Shown here piece after piece: positions 54,380 to 62,778 of a stretch of DNA of 64,000 bases. Both the position numbers and the translations under genes were made by a program. The DNA is taken from the NCBI RefSeq assembly GCF_001428105.1, contig NZ_LMSJ01000058.1, positions 122,513 through 186,512 on the forward strand, given 5' to 3'. Every line of letters begins with the position of its first letter. Within the stretch, counting starts at the first letter, position 1. The notes beneath the pieces are model-generated. The model was not told where the DNA came from. It ran no database searches and saw only the letters and a list, made by a program, of their open reading frames with translations. The stretch comes from Paenibacillus sp. Soil766. Lineage in GTDB: Bacteria > Bacillota > Bacilli > Paenibacillales > NBRC-103111.

Positions 54380-56215
54380 CTATCCAACATATGGTTTATC
54401 ACCTTGTTTAGGTGATGCTGGCATCACCATGATCATTTTCGTTCCCTGTTCAGCCACACTTTCAATCCGCAGTCCATAGCTCTCGCCATAGACCATTTGA
54501 ATACGTCGATGGACGTTAAGCACGCCAATGCCACCCTTTTTGCCCGCTTCATCTGTTTCCATATCTGCCAGTCGATTGGCACTCAATTTCTCTTGGAGCT
54601 GTGTTAATTTGGCCTCCGTCATTCCTGAACCATTATCCTCAACGCTGATCCAGAAAATATCGTCGACGATGCCTCCGTCAATACGAACGAAGTGATAATC
54701 TTCCAAACCGTCTGGGAATGCGTGTTGGAACACATTTTCGACTAAAGGCTGGAGGGTCAAACGAACCATGACATGAAGCAAATATTCCGGCTTTATCGCC
54801 ACATCAATCTCGAATTCGCGGCCAATTCTGTGCTTCAGAACAACAATATAATACAAAACATGCTTCAATTCGTTAGCAACGGTAATCTCCTCGAGATTGG
54901 TTTGAACTGAGTAGCGCAGCATGTAAGCCAACGCCTTTACAATTTCCGATATCTCCTCGGATTCTTGGATCGTGGCATAGCAAACAATCGTCTCGAGTGT
55001 GTTGTACATAAAATGAGGATTAATCTGCAACTGCAAGGATTGAAACTCCGCTTGCTGACGCTCCATACGAATCTCAGAGTTGCTGATTTCAACCTGAACG
55101 ACACGGTCAACAGCTTCGGATAGCCGATTAACCATCAAATTGTAGCGCACCATGAGCTCCACGATCTCATCCTTGTGAGGGGGTAACGGAATTGTCGCCC
55201 AATTCCCTTTCTCTGTCTCTCTCATCCCGTTTTTTAACACTTGGATAGGCTTCGTAATCGACTTACCGAATCGGTAGGCAAGTAAAATCGCCAGCACCAA
55301 CGTAAACAAACCAACGATTAACGTTGTCGAACGAATGTTCGCCAATGGTTTGCGCAGCTCACGCAGCGGCATAGATACGACAAGCTGCCAATCCGAATAA
55401 TCGGACTTCCGGCTCACATACATGCGCTCGTCACCTTCACTTGTATCGACGAAGGAAGAATGTCCTGCCTTTTCCAGCTTGTCTACAAATGCTTTTGGCA
55501 CATCAGCTCCGAGTTTTTGGCCATCCGGGTGATACACATATCGTCCTTTGTTATCGATGATAAACAAGTAGCCGTATTTGCCTAGATCAATCCCCTTCCA
55601 TAACGCAGATAAATCAGCAGAGCGCATCTCAATGGCGAGAATGCCACTCAATTCAGGCGAGGTAAAACCGCGAAAACGGCGAACCAACGTAAGCATTTGA
55701 TTCTCTTGACCTTCAATGATCGTATGGTTCAAAATACTTAATTTCCCATTAGCTGCAGTATTGGCGAGAAAATATTCACGCTGCTTCCGTTTATCCTCTG
55801 TATTAAAAGATGGCTCACTCACACCGTTATAGTAGTAGACTGCATTCAGTTGATCGCTGATCACATAGACGGAAGCCAACTTCGGATTACGAATAAATAA
55901 CGGATCGACACTCATTTCGAGAATCGTTTTGCGAGCAATGTAATAGTCATATTCCTCACGATCGGCCTTCAGATCGATAAACTCCATAACCTGCCTATTC
56001 GTCAAGAGAGAGACAATGGAGCGTTCATAATCTTTCAAATACAAATCTGTATGATGAACCGCATTGCCGACGATTTGGTTCATCTGGTTCTCCACCATTT
56101 CGGCTAACTCACCAGAAGAAGTCATGTAGGAGAAGATGCCGACACTACTAAGTGAAAGGATAATAACAATCAAGAAATAAACGAATATTTTCTTCGTTAA
56201 CCCTCTAATTTTCAT
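54380..56215 (-). CDS. Sensor histidine kinase (YesM family)
   Basis: 611 aa. Two membrane spans (about 9-29 and 300-320) flank a long extracytoplasmic Cache-like sensor domain. A HAMP domain (FGKSITKPIQVLKNGM) leads to the His_kinase block with phosphoacceptor His in QINPHFMYNTLE and the ATPase domain (LQPLVENVFQHAF, VEDNGSGM, GGIGVLNVHRR). It probably senses an extracellular sugar or sugar-loaded binding protein. It overlaps the regulator gene by 4 nt (ATGA). Confidence 0.95.
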   Translation of the reverse strand: MKIRGLTKKIFVYFLIVIILSLSSVGIFSYMTSSGELAEMVENQMNQIVGNAVHHTDLYLKDYERSIVSLLTNRQVMEFIDLKADREEYDYYIARKTILEMSVDPLFIRNPKLASVYVISDQLNAVYYYNGVSEPSFNTEDKRKQREYFLANTAANGKLSILNHTIIEGQENQMLTLVRRFRGFTSPELSGILAIEMRSADLSALWKGIDLGKYGYLFIIDNKGRYVYHPDGQKLGADVPKAFVDKLEKAGHSSFVDTSEGDERMYVSRKSDYSDWQLVVSMPLRELRKPLANIRSTTLIVGLFTLVLAILLAYRFGKSITKPIQVLKNGMRETEKGNWATIPLPPHKDEIVELMVRYNLMVNRLSEAVDRVVQVEISNSEIRMERQQAEFQSLQLQINPHFMYNTLETIVCYATIQESEEISEIVKALAYMLRYSVQTNLEEITVANELKHVLYYIVVLKHRIGREFEIDVAIKPEYLLHVMVRLTLQPLVENVFQHAFPDGLEDYHFVRIDGGIVDDIFWISVEDNGSGMTEAKLTQLQEKLSANRLADMETDEAGKKGGIGVLNVHRRIQMVYGESYGLRIESVAEQGTKMIMVMPASPKQGDKPYVG

Positions 56216-57231
56216 TTGATCCCCAGTCCTGCACGATATTCAGAAGGGGATACGCCGACAATTTTTTTGAACGTTTTGGTAAAATGCGGGTAATCGTCGT
56301 ACCCTACATCTGCAGCGACATCCACGATTCGAACATAAGGAATGGCTAGCATTTCCTTCGCCTTCATCATTCTTTTGTTAATCCGGTACTGGACGAAGGT
56401 CTCATGTGTGACTTTTTTAAAAAGCGAGCTGAAATACGTCGGAGTCAATCCGACCATAGCAGCAACTTGATCTAACGTAATGTCTTCCGATAATCGACTG
56501 TCAATATAACTCTTGGCCTCTTCCATCGGGTCTTTAAAGCTCCCGCTTCGAACAGCTTGCAATCCCTTGGCCATTTGAATTAATCCCCTATTAAACATAT
56601 CTAAAGCTTCCTTCACACTATCTGCCTGCAGATAGGCTTGCGTTATGGAAGGTGAGTAGTTGCGCGCTTGGAACCGTTTGACTAGCAGGGCATGGCAATC
56701 ATCTAATAGTTCTTTAAGCCCAGCCAACGAGAGATGCACGGAGAGACAATAATCACGCCAACGGTCGATTAAGCTGCCTAACTCCTCCATTTGCAAAGCC
56801 CATATTTGCTGCTCCATCTGATCAATCCACTCAATATAGCGCGATGGCGGCATGTAGCCGCGGGAAGGCTCTTTGATTAACTGATTCAGCATGTCATGGA
56901 CATCCGCTGTCGTGACGGGTTTCAACATATAATGACGAACACCATAATTGACACTTTTTTGCGCATATTCAAAATCACTGTATCCGGATATCACAACCGT
57001 TTTGATTTGCGGGAATTCCTCATGAATGATTCTACAGAGCTCTAATCCGTCCATTTTCGGCATACGAACGTCTACCAACACAAGATCAGGCTCACAGGCA
57101 CGAATTCGTTCCAATGCATCCACGCCATTCTCGGCAGTCTGAATTCGTGAGAATGCAGGTTGGTACATTTCCGCCATCTTCACGATGCCTCTGCGTATGA
57201 CAGGCTCATCATCTACAATCAATACATGCAT
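56212..57231 (-). CDS. AraC-type response regulator (YesN family)
   Basis: 339 aa. The receiver domain (1-120) has acidic pocket D7/D8, phosphoacceptor D54 and the conserved lysine in MLKPVT. A middle linker precedes the C-terminal AraC/XylS double helix-turn-helix (about 240-339; SYIDSRLSEDITLDQVAAMV, FKKIVGVSPSEYR). It is shorter in the middle than typical YesN proteins of 450-550 aa. It should activate the GH and solute-binding genes around it. Confidence 0.95.
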   Translation of the reverse strand: MHVLIVDDEPVIRRGIVKMAEMYQPAFSRIQTAENGVDALERIRACEPDLVLVDVRMPKMDGLELCRIIHEEFPQIKTVVISGYSDFEYAQKSVNYGVRHYMLKPVTTADVHDMLNQLIKEPSRGYMPPSRYIEWIDQMEQQIWALQMEELGSLIDRWRDYCLSVHLSLAGLKELLDDCHALLVKRFQARNYSPSITQAYLQADSVKEALDMFNRGLIQMAKGLQAVRSGSFKDPMEEAKSYIDSRLSEDITLDQVAAMVGLTPTYFSSLFKKVTHETFVQYRINKRMMKAKEMLAIPYVRIVDVAADVGYDDYPHFTKTFKKIVGVSPSEYRAGLGIK

Positions 57232-57309
57232 GTCCAGACCTCCTTGCCTCTCCCAGAATCAATATCCAATTATGATAACTCACAGTGTTCGGTTCTTCAA
57301 CGGAATGAA

Positions 57310-59430
57310 CTACAAATGCGTTTGTGCGAAGCGCCACGTGACAGCACTGTAGGCTTGAGGCTTATCTGTCGGTCCAGTAAGCTGACCAGCGTAGGAGCCA
57401 TCTGCATGTTGGGTGACTGTCGCTTTCCACAAACCGCATAAACCTGTTTCATAGTCAAACGTTTCCCCATCATCGTCATAGACATTCCCTTCACCTGCTG
57501 CATCACCAAAATGAATAATCTCAAGCGGGACTTGTGTACCAAGAGGCGGAACATGCGACAGCGCTGGCATCATCGGAATGACAGAGCCATTGCGAACAAA
57601 CACCGGAATACGTTCCAAACCGCATTGAATCCGAATGATACATCCACCTTCGTATCGTTCACCAGTCTCTAATCCATACCAGATTCCTGATGGAAGTAGG
57701 ACTTCTCGCTCAGACTCCCCTTCGACAAGCGGGGCTACTAACAAGGCATCACCAACCATGTACTGGTCATCCCATTCTCTCACTTTCTTCTTGCCATACG
57801 CGCCATCTGTCGTGTTCAAGGTTTGCGCAGCAACTTCGTTTGCCATCGCCTCAGCTGCCGCGATCTCAGATGGTGACATCACGAATGGCATGGCGCGGAA
57901 AGGAGGGATCCCTTTCTCTCGGTAAGCCGCGAATGCCGTGTACAAATAAGGCAGCAGTCTCATCCGCAGCTTGATATAGTGGCGAACCGTGTCCTCAACC
58001 TCTGGGAAGGACCACGGCTTCGTGCCATCTCCCCAAGCATTGAGCATCGCGAGTGGCGAGAAACATACCGTTTGCATCCGTCTAACCCAGTCCTCGGCAT
58101 TCCTAGCTCTTCGCACTTCCGGCGTCCACAGCAGACCGCTGAACGAGGCATTACATACACCACGAATAAATTGCTTATGATCATACAGATCCGAATACAA
58201 GACATAAGGCATGGAAGAAGCACCGGTATTTGAAGCCCTAACAAGCCCGTAAGTACGCCGATTTTTGCTGCGGAATAGCTCCGTCGTCATCTTTTGAAAC
58301 ATGAGCCCATACATTTGTCTCATTTGCTCACCATCTAGACCTGATGGAAACTGAGCATGTGCTGGAAACATCCAAGAGTTGTTGGTCAAATCACTGCCAT
58401 CACATTCATCCAGCTTGTAACCGGATACCCCGATATTCACATGCTGTTCTTCATGCTGTTTCTTATAAAGTCCCACAGCTTCAGGCAGTGAATAATCAGG
58501 AGCAAGCCCTCCCCATACCGAGTGACTCCCCGATCGCGGCTTCAATTCCTCGTACATCGCACTCTTCGGTGAGACAAAGGGATGCTCCCATAGGTTCACG
58601 CGAAAGCCTTTAACGTTTAGCTCCTTCACGAATTGTTCAGGTTCAGGGAAGCGACTCTTCTCCCATTCATAGCTGACCGGGTAACTCTGGCTATGCCAAC
58701 CAGGTTCGAGACCAATCACATCACAAGGCATATCGTGCTGACGGAATTGCTCCGCTTCTTGGAGCACTTGCTGGTCGGTATACAGCGTTGGAACCCGATG
58801 CCAGAAGCCAAGTCCCCACTTCGGAGGCAAGGTGCCTCCACCGCAAAATAAATTATATCTAGCCACCACATCCGAGAGGGTTGGTCCGCCAAACAGATAC
58901 ACATCTGCACCTTCACTAGGAATCTTGATCTCTACGCGCGATGAGACTAAGGTCGCTTTCCATCCCTTATCGGTGTTACGATCACGTATATCCTCGCTTA
59001 ACGTTTCCTCTTGTTTCACGGTCGAACCGCAATACATGGTAACGATTCGCGAAGTATCCACCAACACACCATACCCCTGATCGCTTATGTAGAAAGGCAC
59101 GGGTGCATGCGTCTCCCCTGTATCCTGCTTAGGATCACTGTTTACCCGCAAATAACGGTTTCTTCCGCGTTGATTCATTCTTAATAATTGCAGACCTGTC
59201 CCATAAAGCTTTTCTGTACGATTAAGCGGTATTGATAGAATGTGATAGTCACCTAGATCCTCAATTTCGATGCTTTCTCTTGAAAAAGGAGGAGTCACCT
59301 GCGGCAGCTGTTCTAGTGCCTCTGTTTTCGGTACTACGCCCATCAATGAGAGCGGCGTCAACCCCTGCGGACCTCCTATCGTAAGGCGCCATACACCTGG
59401 AGCCGACTGCTGCCAATTCGTTGTCTGCAT
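57310..59430 (-). CDS. Glycoside hydrolase family 31
   Basis: 706 aa, no signal peptide, cytosolic. An N-terminal beta domain is followed by the TIM barrel with LPPKWGLGFWHRVPTLYTD, the nucleophile region GVSGYKLDECDGSD (Asp in KLDE), and the distal domain ending ...VTWRFAQTHL. The barrel motif differs from the usual WxDMNE of alpha-glucosidases, so activity is uncertain; GH31 contains alpha-xylosidases, alpha-glucosidases and some alpha-galactosidases. With a GH95 fucosidase in the same locus an alpha-xylosidase or alpha-galactosidase role is reasonable. It lies 17 nt after the oxidoreductase gene. Confidence 0.9.
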   Translation of the reverse strand: MQTTNWQQSAPGVWRLTIGGPQGLTPLSLMGVVPKTEALEQLPQVTPPFSRESIEIEDLGDYHILSIPLNRTEKLYGTGLQLLRMNQRGRNRYLRVNSDPKQDTGETHAPVPFYISDQGYGVLVDTSRIVTMYCGSTVKQEETLSEDIRDRNTDKGWKATLVSSRVEIKIPSEGADVYLFGGPTLSDVVARYNLFCGGGTLPPKWGLGFWHRVPTLYTDQQVLQEAEQFRQHDMPCDVIGLEPGWHSQSYPVSYEWEKSRFPEPEQFVKELNVKGFRVNLWEHPFVSPKSAMYEELKPRSGSHSVWGGLAPDYSLPEAVGLYKKQHEEQHVNIGVSGYKLDECDGSDLTNNSWMFPAHAQFPSGLDGEQMRQMYGLMFQKMTTELFRSKNRRTYGLVRASNTGASSMPYVLYSDLYDHKQFIRGVCNASFSGLLWTPEVRRARNAEDWVRRMQTVCFSPLAMLNAWGDGTKPWSFPEVEDTVRHYIKLRMRLLPYLYTAFAAYREKGIPPFRAMPFVMSPSEIAAAEAMANEVAAQTLNTTDGAYGKKKVREWDDQYMVGDALLVAPLVEGESEREVLLPSGIWYGLETGERYEGGCIIRIQCGLERIPVFVRNGSVIPMMPALSHVPPLGTQVPLEIIHFGDAAGEGNVYDDDGETFDYETGLCGLWKATVTQHADGSYAGQLTGPTDKPQAYSAVTWRFAQTHL

Positions 59431-59447
59431 GCTAATTCCCCATTCCT

Positions 59448-60410
59448 TTATAGTGTTGGAACCTCAATGGACACCGTTCTGCCGAACGCATTCGCCAGCT
59501 TCGTGTAATGAACCAGTGCTTGGGTTTTCAAGTAATCCCTGCCGCTTGTTTCCGCTTCGCGTCCCTCACGGAATGCTGCTAGAAATTCAGCCAATGTATC
59601 GGTTTCATCGACACCGCTTAGATCATCAACGACTGTGACTTTGCCGTCCCGAATGAGACGGATTTCTTTATTGACGACTTCGATAGCGCCATTGGTTCCT
59701 TCGATTCGCCAATTGCCGCTCCATGGCGTCTCCGTCCCTCTTGCAGAGATGGATGCGTTGTAGGATACTGTGATGCCGCCTTCCATTTCATAGAAAGCAT
59801 ACGCATTGATAAGCGCTCCTTCCTCTTGCCAAGCGCCAATTGGATTGTACAGCTTCGATTGAACCGACTTCCCTTCTCTGCCGGTGAAATAGCGGATCAT
59901 ATCTACGTGATGCACCCCGATATCATCTAGAATACTAACGGTATATCTCCGCTCTACATGGTGGTACCTGTAGAACTGAATATCCATAGACGAGATACTG
60001 CCGATGACACCTTCGTCCAATAGCTGCTTCGTTTTGCGAATATAAGGCATCCTGCGGTAATTCTCTGCGATCATAAAAGGGAGCTTTTCCCTATCAGCTC
60101 GAGCTACGATCTCCACGGATTCCTCATAATCAAAGGAAATCGGCTTCTCGCACAACACCGCCAACTTATGGTCAAATGCTGCATGGTTTACGGCTGTATG
60201 CTTCATGGGTGACGTAACATTGACTAGAAAATCAGCCTGTTCATGCTGCAAAGCTTCTTCTAATGACGTATAGAAAGGGAACGGATCGTCCTTCATCTTT
60301 TCTTTCATCGTGATATCAACCTCAACAACGGCTGCTAATAATCCTTGATCTCTTAGACGTTTATACCAACTGAATCCAGCTGAACCTAGACCAACCAATA
60401 TCGCTTTCAT
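59448..60410 (-). CDS. Gfo/Idh/MocA-family oxidoreductase
   Basis: Start placed at the ATG of MKAILVGLGSAG because GAAGGGGG lies 7 nt upstream. The 320-aa product has a Rossmann fold (AILVGLGSAGFSWYKR), the family EKPISFD lysine segment (about 91-97) and a C-terminal beta-sheet domain with DIGVHHVDMIRYFTG (His-Asp pair typical of the active site). It probably oxidises or epimerises a sugar released by the locus. The exact substrate is unknown. Confidence 0.92.
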   Translation of the reverse strand: MKAILVGLGSAGFSWYKRLRDQGLLAAVVEVDITMKEKMKDDPFPFYTSLEEALQHEQADFLVNVTSPMKHTAVNHAAFDHKLAVLCEKPISFDYEESVEIVARADREKLPFMIAENYRRMPYIRKTKQLLDEGVIGSISSMDIQFYRYHHVERRYTVSILDDIGVHHVDMIRYFTGREGKSVQSKLYNPIGAWQEEGALINAYAFYEMEGGITVSYNASISARGTETPWSGNWRIEGTNGAIEVVNKEIRLIRDGKVTVVDDLSGVDETDTLAEFLAAFREGREAETSGRDYLKTQALVHYTKLANAFGRTVSIEVPTL

Positions 60411-60527
60411 AAAAATACCCCCTTCAGATTCCATGGAATTTTAGTTGCCTTCATTATAGGAGATTATCTACCTGTGAAAAACGTACAAACTTACGACCGC
60501 ATGTGTTTTTTTACGATTTCTAGATAG

Positions 60528-60572
60528 AAAAGACATCCCTCCGCCAATTACGCTGCGTAAGGATGCCGCTTT
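60528..60572 (-). terminator. Terminator after the solute-binding protein
   Basis: GGCATCC pairs with GGATGTC and encloses an inner TTACG/CGTAA hairpin. TTTTC follows on the minus strand. It may let only part of transcription continue into the downstream enzyme genes. Confidence 0.55.
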
Positions 60573-60582
60573 AGACAACTCT

Positions 60583-62160
60583 TTATTTCGTGTCAATCAT
60601 AATCGCGCCTTGTTTCTTGTTCCAACGCTCCGTTGCTTCTTTAATGATTTCGGTGCCGCCTTTGGCTTTATACTCTTCGATGACTTTCGGCCAATCGGAA
60701 ATCGGCTCTTTACCATAAATCATTTTGATCATGTGATCGACGATGATTTTCGGACCTACGTCTGGTTGCGGAGCTGCAAGATCCGGGAATTTAGCGAAGC
60801 TGCTCAAATCCGGATAGAACCCGATGCCAGGCAGACCTTCCTTCGAGAGAACCTCATCAAATGCTTTCAAAGTCGTTTTTCCATCCTCATTTAACTGCAA
60901 TCTTGGTTTGTTGTAGGTAGAGTCATGAACCGCCCAAAGCGTCCCGCTGCGGAACCCTTCTTCATCAATATCTTCCTTGGTTATCGGGAATTTATAGTTA
61001 ATCGCACCGCTGCTGTCCTTTGTATAGGTATCGCCTTCAATCCCAAAGGTAAAGAATGTCTCCGCATCTTTGGAAGTCATCATCCAATCGAACATTTTGA
61101 TAATGCCGGCAGCCGTGTCTTGCTTCACATTTTTATTAATATAGAACGTTCGCACGACCGGCGAATAGAGGAAGTAACCGCCTTTGCCTTCTTCCCCCTT
61201 CGGAGATGGAATGATATCCGCTTTAAAGTCCGGGTTGAGCGCTCTTAGCTTAGTTTTGGAGCCAGGTAAACCAGAAGCATTCTGCGACCAGATCCCGGCT
61301 TTACCTGCGTCTAGGCTTTTGTTGTAATCCGTAGCTGAAATGGTAGCGAATTCTTTCGGAATCAAGCCTTCCTCATACATCGTTTTATAAGCAGTAAGGG
61401 CTTTCTGTACATTCTCTGAATCGAAGAACTTCGGAACCACTTGACCGTCCACGAGTTCAAATTGATCCTTATACGGCAATACATCGTAAGCGCCTAGAAG
61501 GACGTCAGCATACTTGAAGTTTTCCCTCATTTGATAAGGACTCTCAACGCCTAGCTTCTTAAAGGCACGCAGAACATTCAGAAACTCCTCTACCGTTTTG
61601 GGCGCTTGAAGCCCTGTTTTAGCTAGCAAATCGGTACGAATGTAAGTCGCACGGCGCGAAGGATTGCTCAAATATTCGGGAATACCATAGATCTTGCCAT
61701 TGTACGAAACACTCTCCCAAGCTGCTTTGGGTACATTTTTCATCAAATTGGGTCCATATTGCTTCAACAGATCATCCAGCGGCATGAACACACCGTTCTC
61801 AACCGAACCGGACATCGACTTACTGCCTGGGCCACCGATACTGCCGACAACATCGGGAATATCGTTACTTGCGAACATCACTCCGAATTTGGCATCCTCT
61901 ACAACCCGGACATCCAAATCCGTATTAGTTAATTCCTCCAACTTCAAGACCCACTTGTCCTTGTTTAAATCAGGAATTCGGGTGTGGTACCCTGTGCTGA
62001 CCGTCGTTGGAAAAAGCAATGAGAACTTGACCGGCGCTGCCTTTACGTTACCTGATGGCTGTGGTGAAGCCGTGCCAGCTACTTTACCATCTGAAGAACA
62101 CGCAGTTAATGCGGCAGCCGCCATCATGACGGCTAGGCTAAGACCGATTGTTTTTTTCAT
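60583..62160 (-). CDS. Extracellular solute-binding lipoprotein (LplA-like)
   Basis: This 525-aa sugar-binding protein of an ABC importer has a signal peptide with lipobox LTAC (C21) and family segments such as DIPDVVGS, GKIYGIPEY and YIRTDLLAKTGL. The C-terminal part matches the layout of large LplA-type binding proteins for complex oligosaccharides. No permease (lplB/lplC) or ATPase gene is in the window; a hairpin array lies upstream, so partners must be elsewhere. A candidate cre site and a GAAGGGG ribosome site precede the ATG. Confidence 0.94.
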   Translation of the reverse strand: MKKTIGLSLAVMMAAAALTACSSDGKVAGTASPQPSGNVKAAPVKFSLLFPTTVSTGYHTRIPDLNKDKWVLKLEELTNTDLDVRVVEDAKFGVMFASNDIPDVVGSIGGPGSKSMSGSVENGVFMPLDDLLKQYGPNLMKNVPKAAWESVSYNGKIYGIPEYLSNPSRRATYIRTDLLAKTGLQAPKTVEEFLNVLRAFKKLGVESPYQMRENFKYADVLLGAYDVLPYKDQFELVDGQVVPKFFDSENVQKALTAYKTMYEEGLIPKEFATISATDYNKSLDAGKAGIWSQNASGLPGSKTKLRALNPDFKADIIPSPKGEEGKGGYFLYSPVVRTFYINKNVKQDTAAGIIKMFDWMMTSKDAETFFTFGIEGDTYTKDSSGAINYKFPITKEDIDEEGFRSGTLWAVHDSTYNKPRLQLNEDGKTTLKAFDEVLSKEGLPGIGFYPDLSSFAKFPDLAAPQPDVGPKIIVDHMIKMIYGKEPISDWPKVIEEYKAKGGTEIIKEATERWNKKQGAIMIDTK

Positions 62161-62186
62161 TGAAAACCCCTTCTTTCTTATGATCT

Positions 62187-62200
62187 TGTAAGCGATTCCA
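62187..62200. promoter_or_regulatory. Candidate CcpA (cre) site
   Basis: On the minus strand TGGAATCGCTTACA matches TGWAANCGNTNWCA at 13 of 14 positions. It lies 27-40 nt upstream of the lipoprotein start codon, where CcpA would block transcription when a preferred sugar is present. Confidence 0.55.
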
Positions 62201-62278
62201 GCTTGCTGTGTTAATCATAACGATTCGTTTCTGATTTCTGAATGTATAAATTTAAGACGCTATGTGATTTTATACGAT

Positions 62279-62660
62279 ATTTGTGCGCTAGCGTGCGATC
62301 GCCGACCGGGATACTTACCTTGCGCACATTTTTTGTGCGCTAGCGTGTGATCGGCGCCGGGATACTTACCTTGCGCACATTAGTTGTGCGCTAGCGTGTG
62401 ATCGGCGCCAGGATACTTACCTTGCGCACATTTTTTGTGCGCTAGCGTGTGATCGGCGCCGGGATACTTACCTTGCGCACATTTTTTGTGCGCTAGCGTG
62501 CGATCGGCGCCGGGATACTTACCTTGCGCACATTAGTTGTGCGCTAGCGTGCGATCGCCGACCAGGATACTTACCTTGCGCACATTTTTTGTGCGCTAGC
62601 GTGCGATCGCCGACCAGGATACTTACCTTGCGCACATTTTTTGTGCGCTAGCGTGCGATC
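62279..62660. repeat. Tandem array B of 51-52 bp hairpin repeats
   Basis: A half-core at 62279 is followed by seven full cores (starting near 62320, 62371, 62422, 62473, 62524, 62576 and 62628). Each full core is TTGCGCACA, a 5-nt loop (TTTTT or TTAGT), then TGTGCGCTAGC. Between cores lies a spacer of the type GTGCGATCGGCGCCGGGATAC, unlike the spacer of array A. The period (51-52 bp) and the core are the same as in array A. The array occupies the region between the solute-binding gene's promoter and the SLH gene's terminator. No gene is seen in it. It lacks the spacer diversity of a CRISPR array. Confidence 0.95.
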
Positions 62661-62736
62661 GGCCCAAAGTCCGCAAAATCGCCCCCCTTAGAAGTGAATT
62701 CTGTTTGTTGAATTTTTTACTTTCAATCATTTGTTG

Positions 62737-62764
62737 AAAGACCGCCAAACAGCTTTGGCGGTCT
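62737..62764 (-). terminator. Terminator of the downstream-edge SLH gene
   Basis: AGACCGCCAAA pairs with TTTGGCGGTCT around a 4-nt loop, followed by TTTC on the minus strand, 15 nt after the SLH gene stop. Confidence 0.85.
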
Positions 62765-62778
62765 GGTCTGGGCATACA

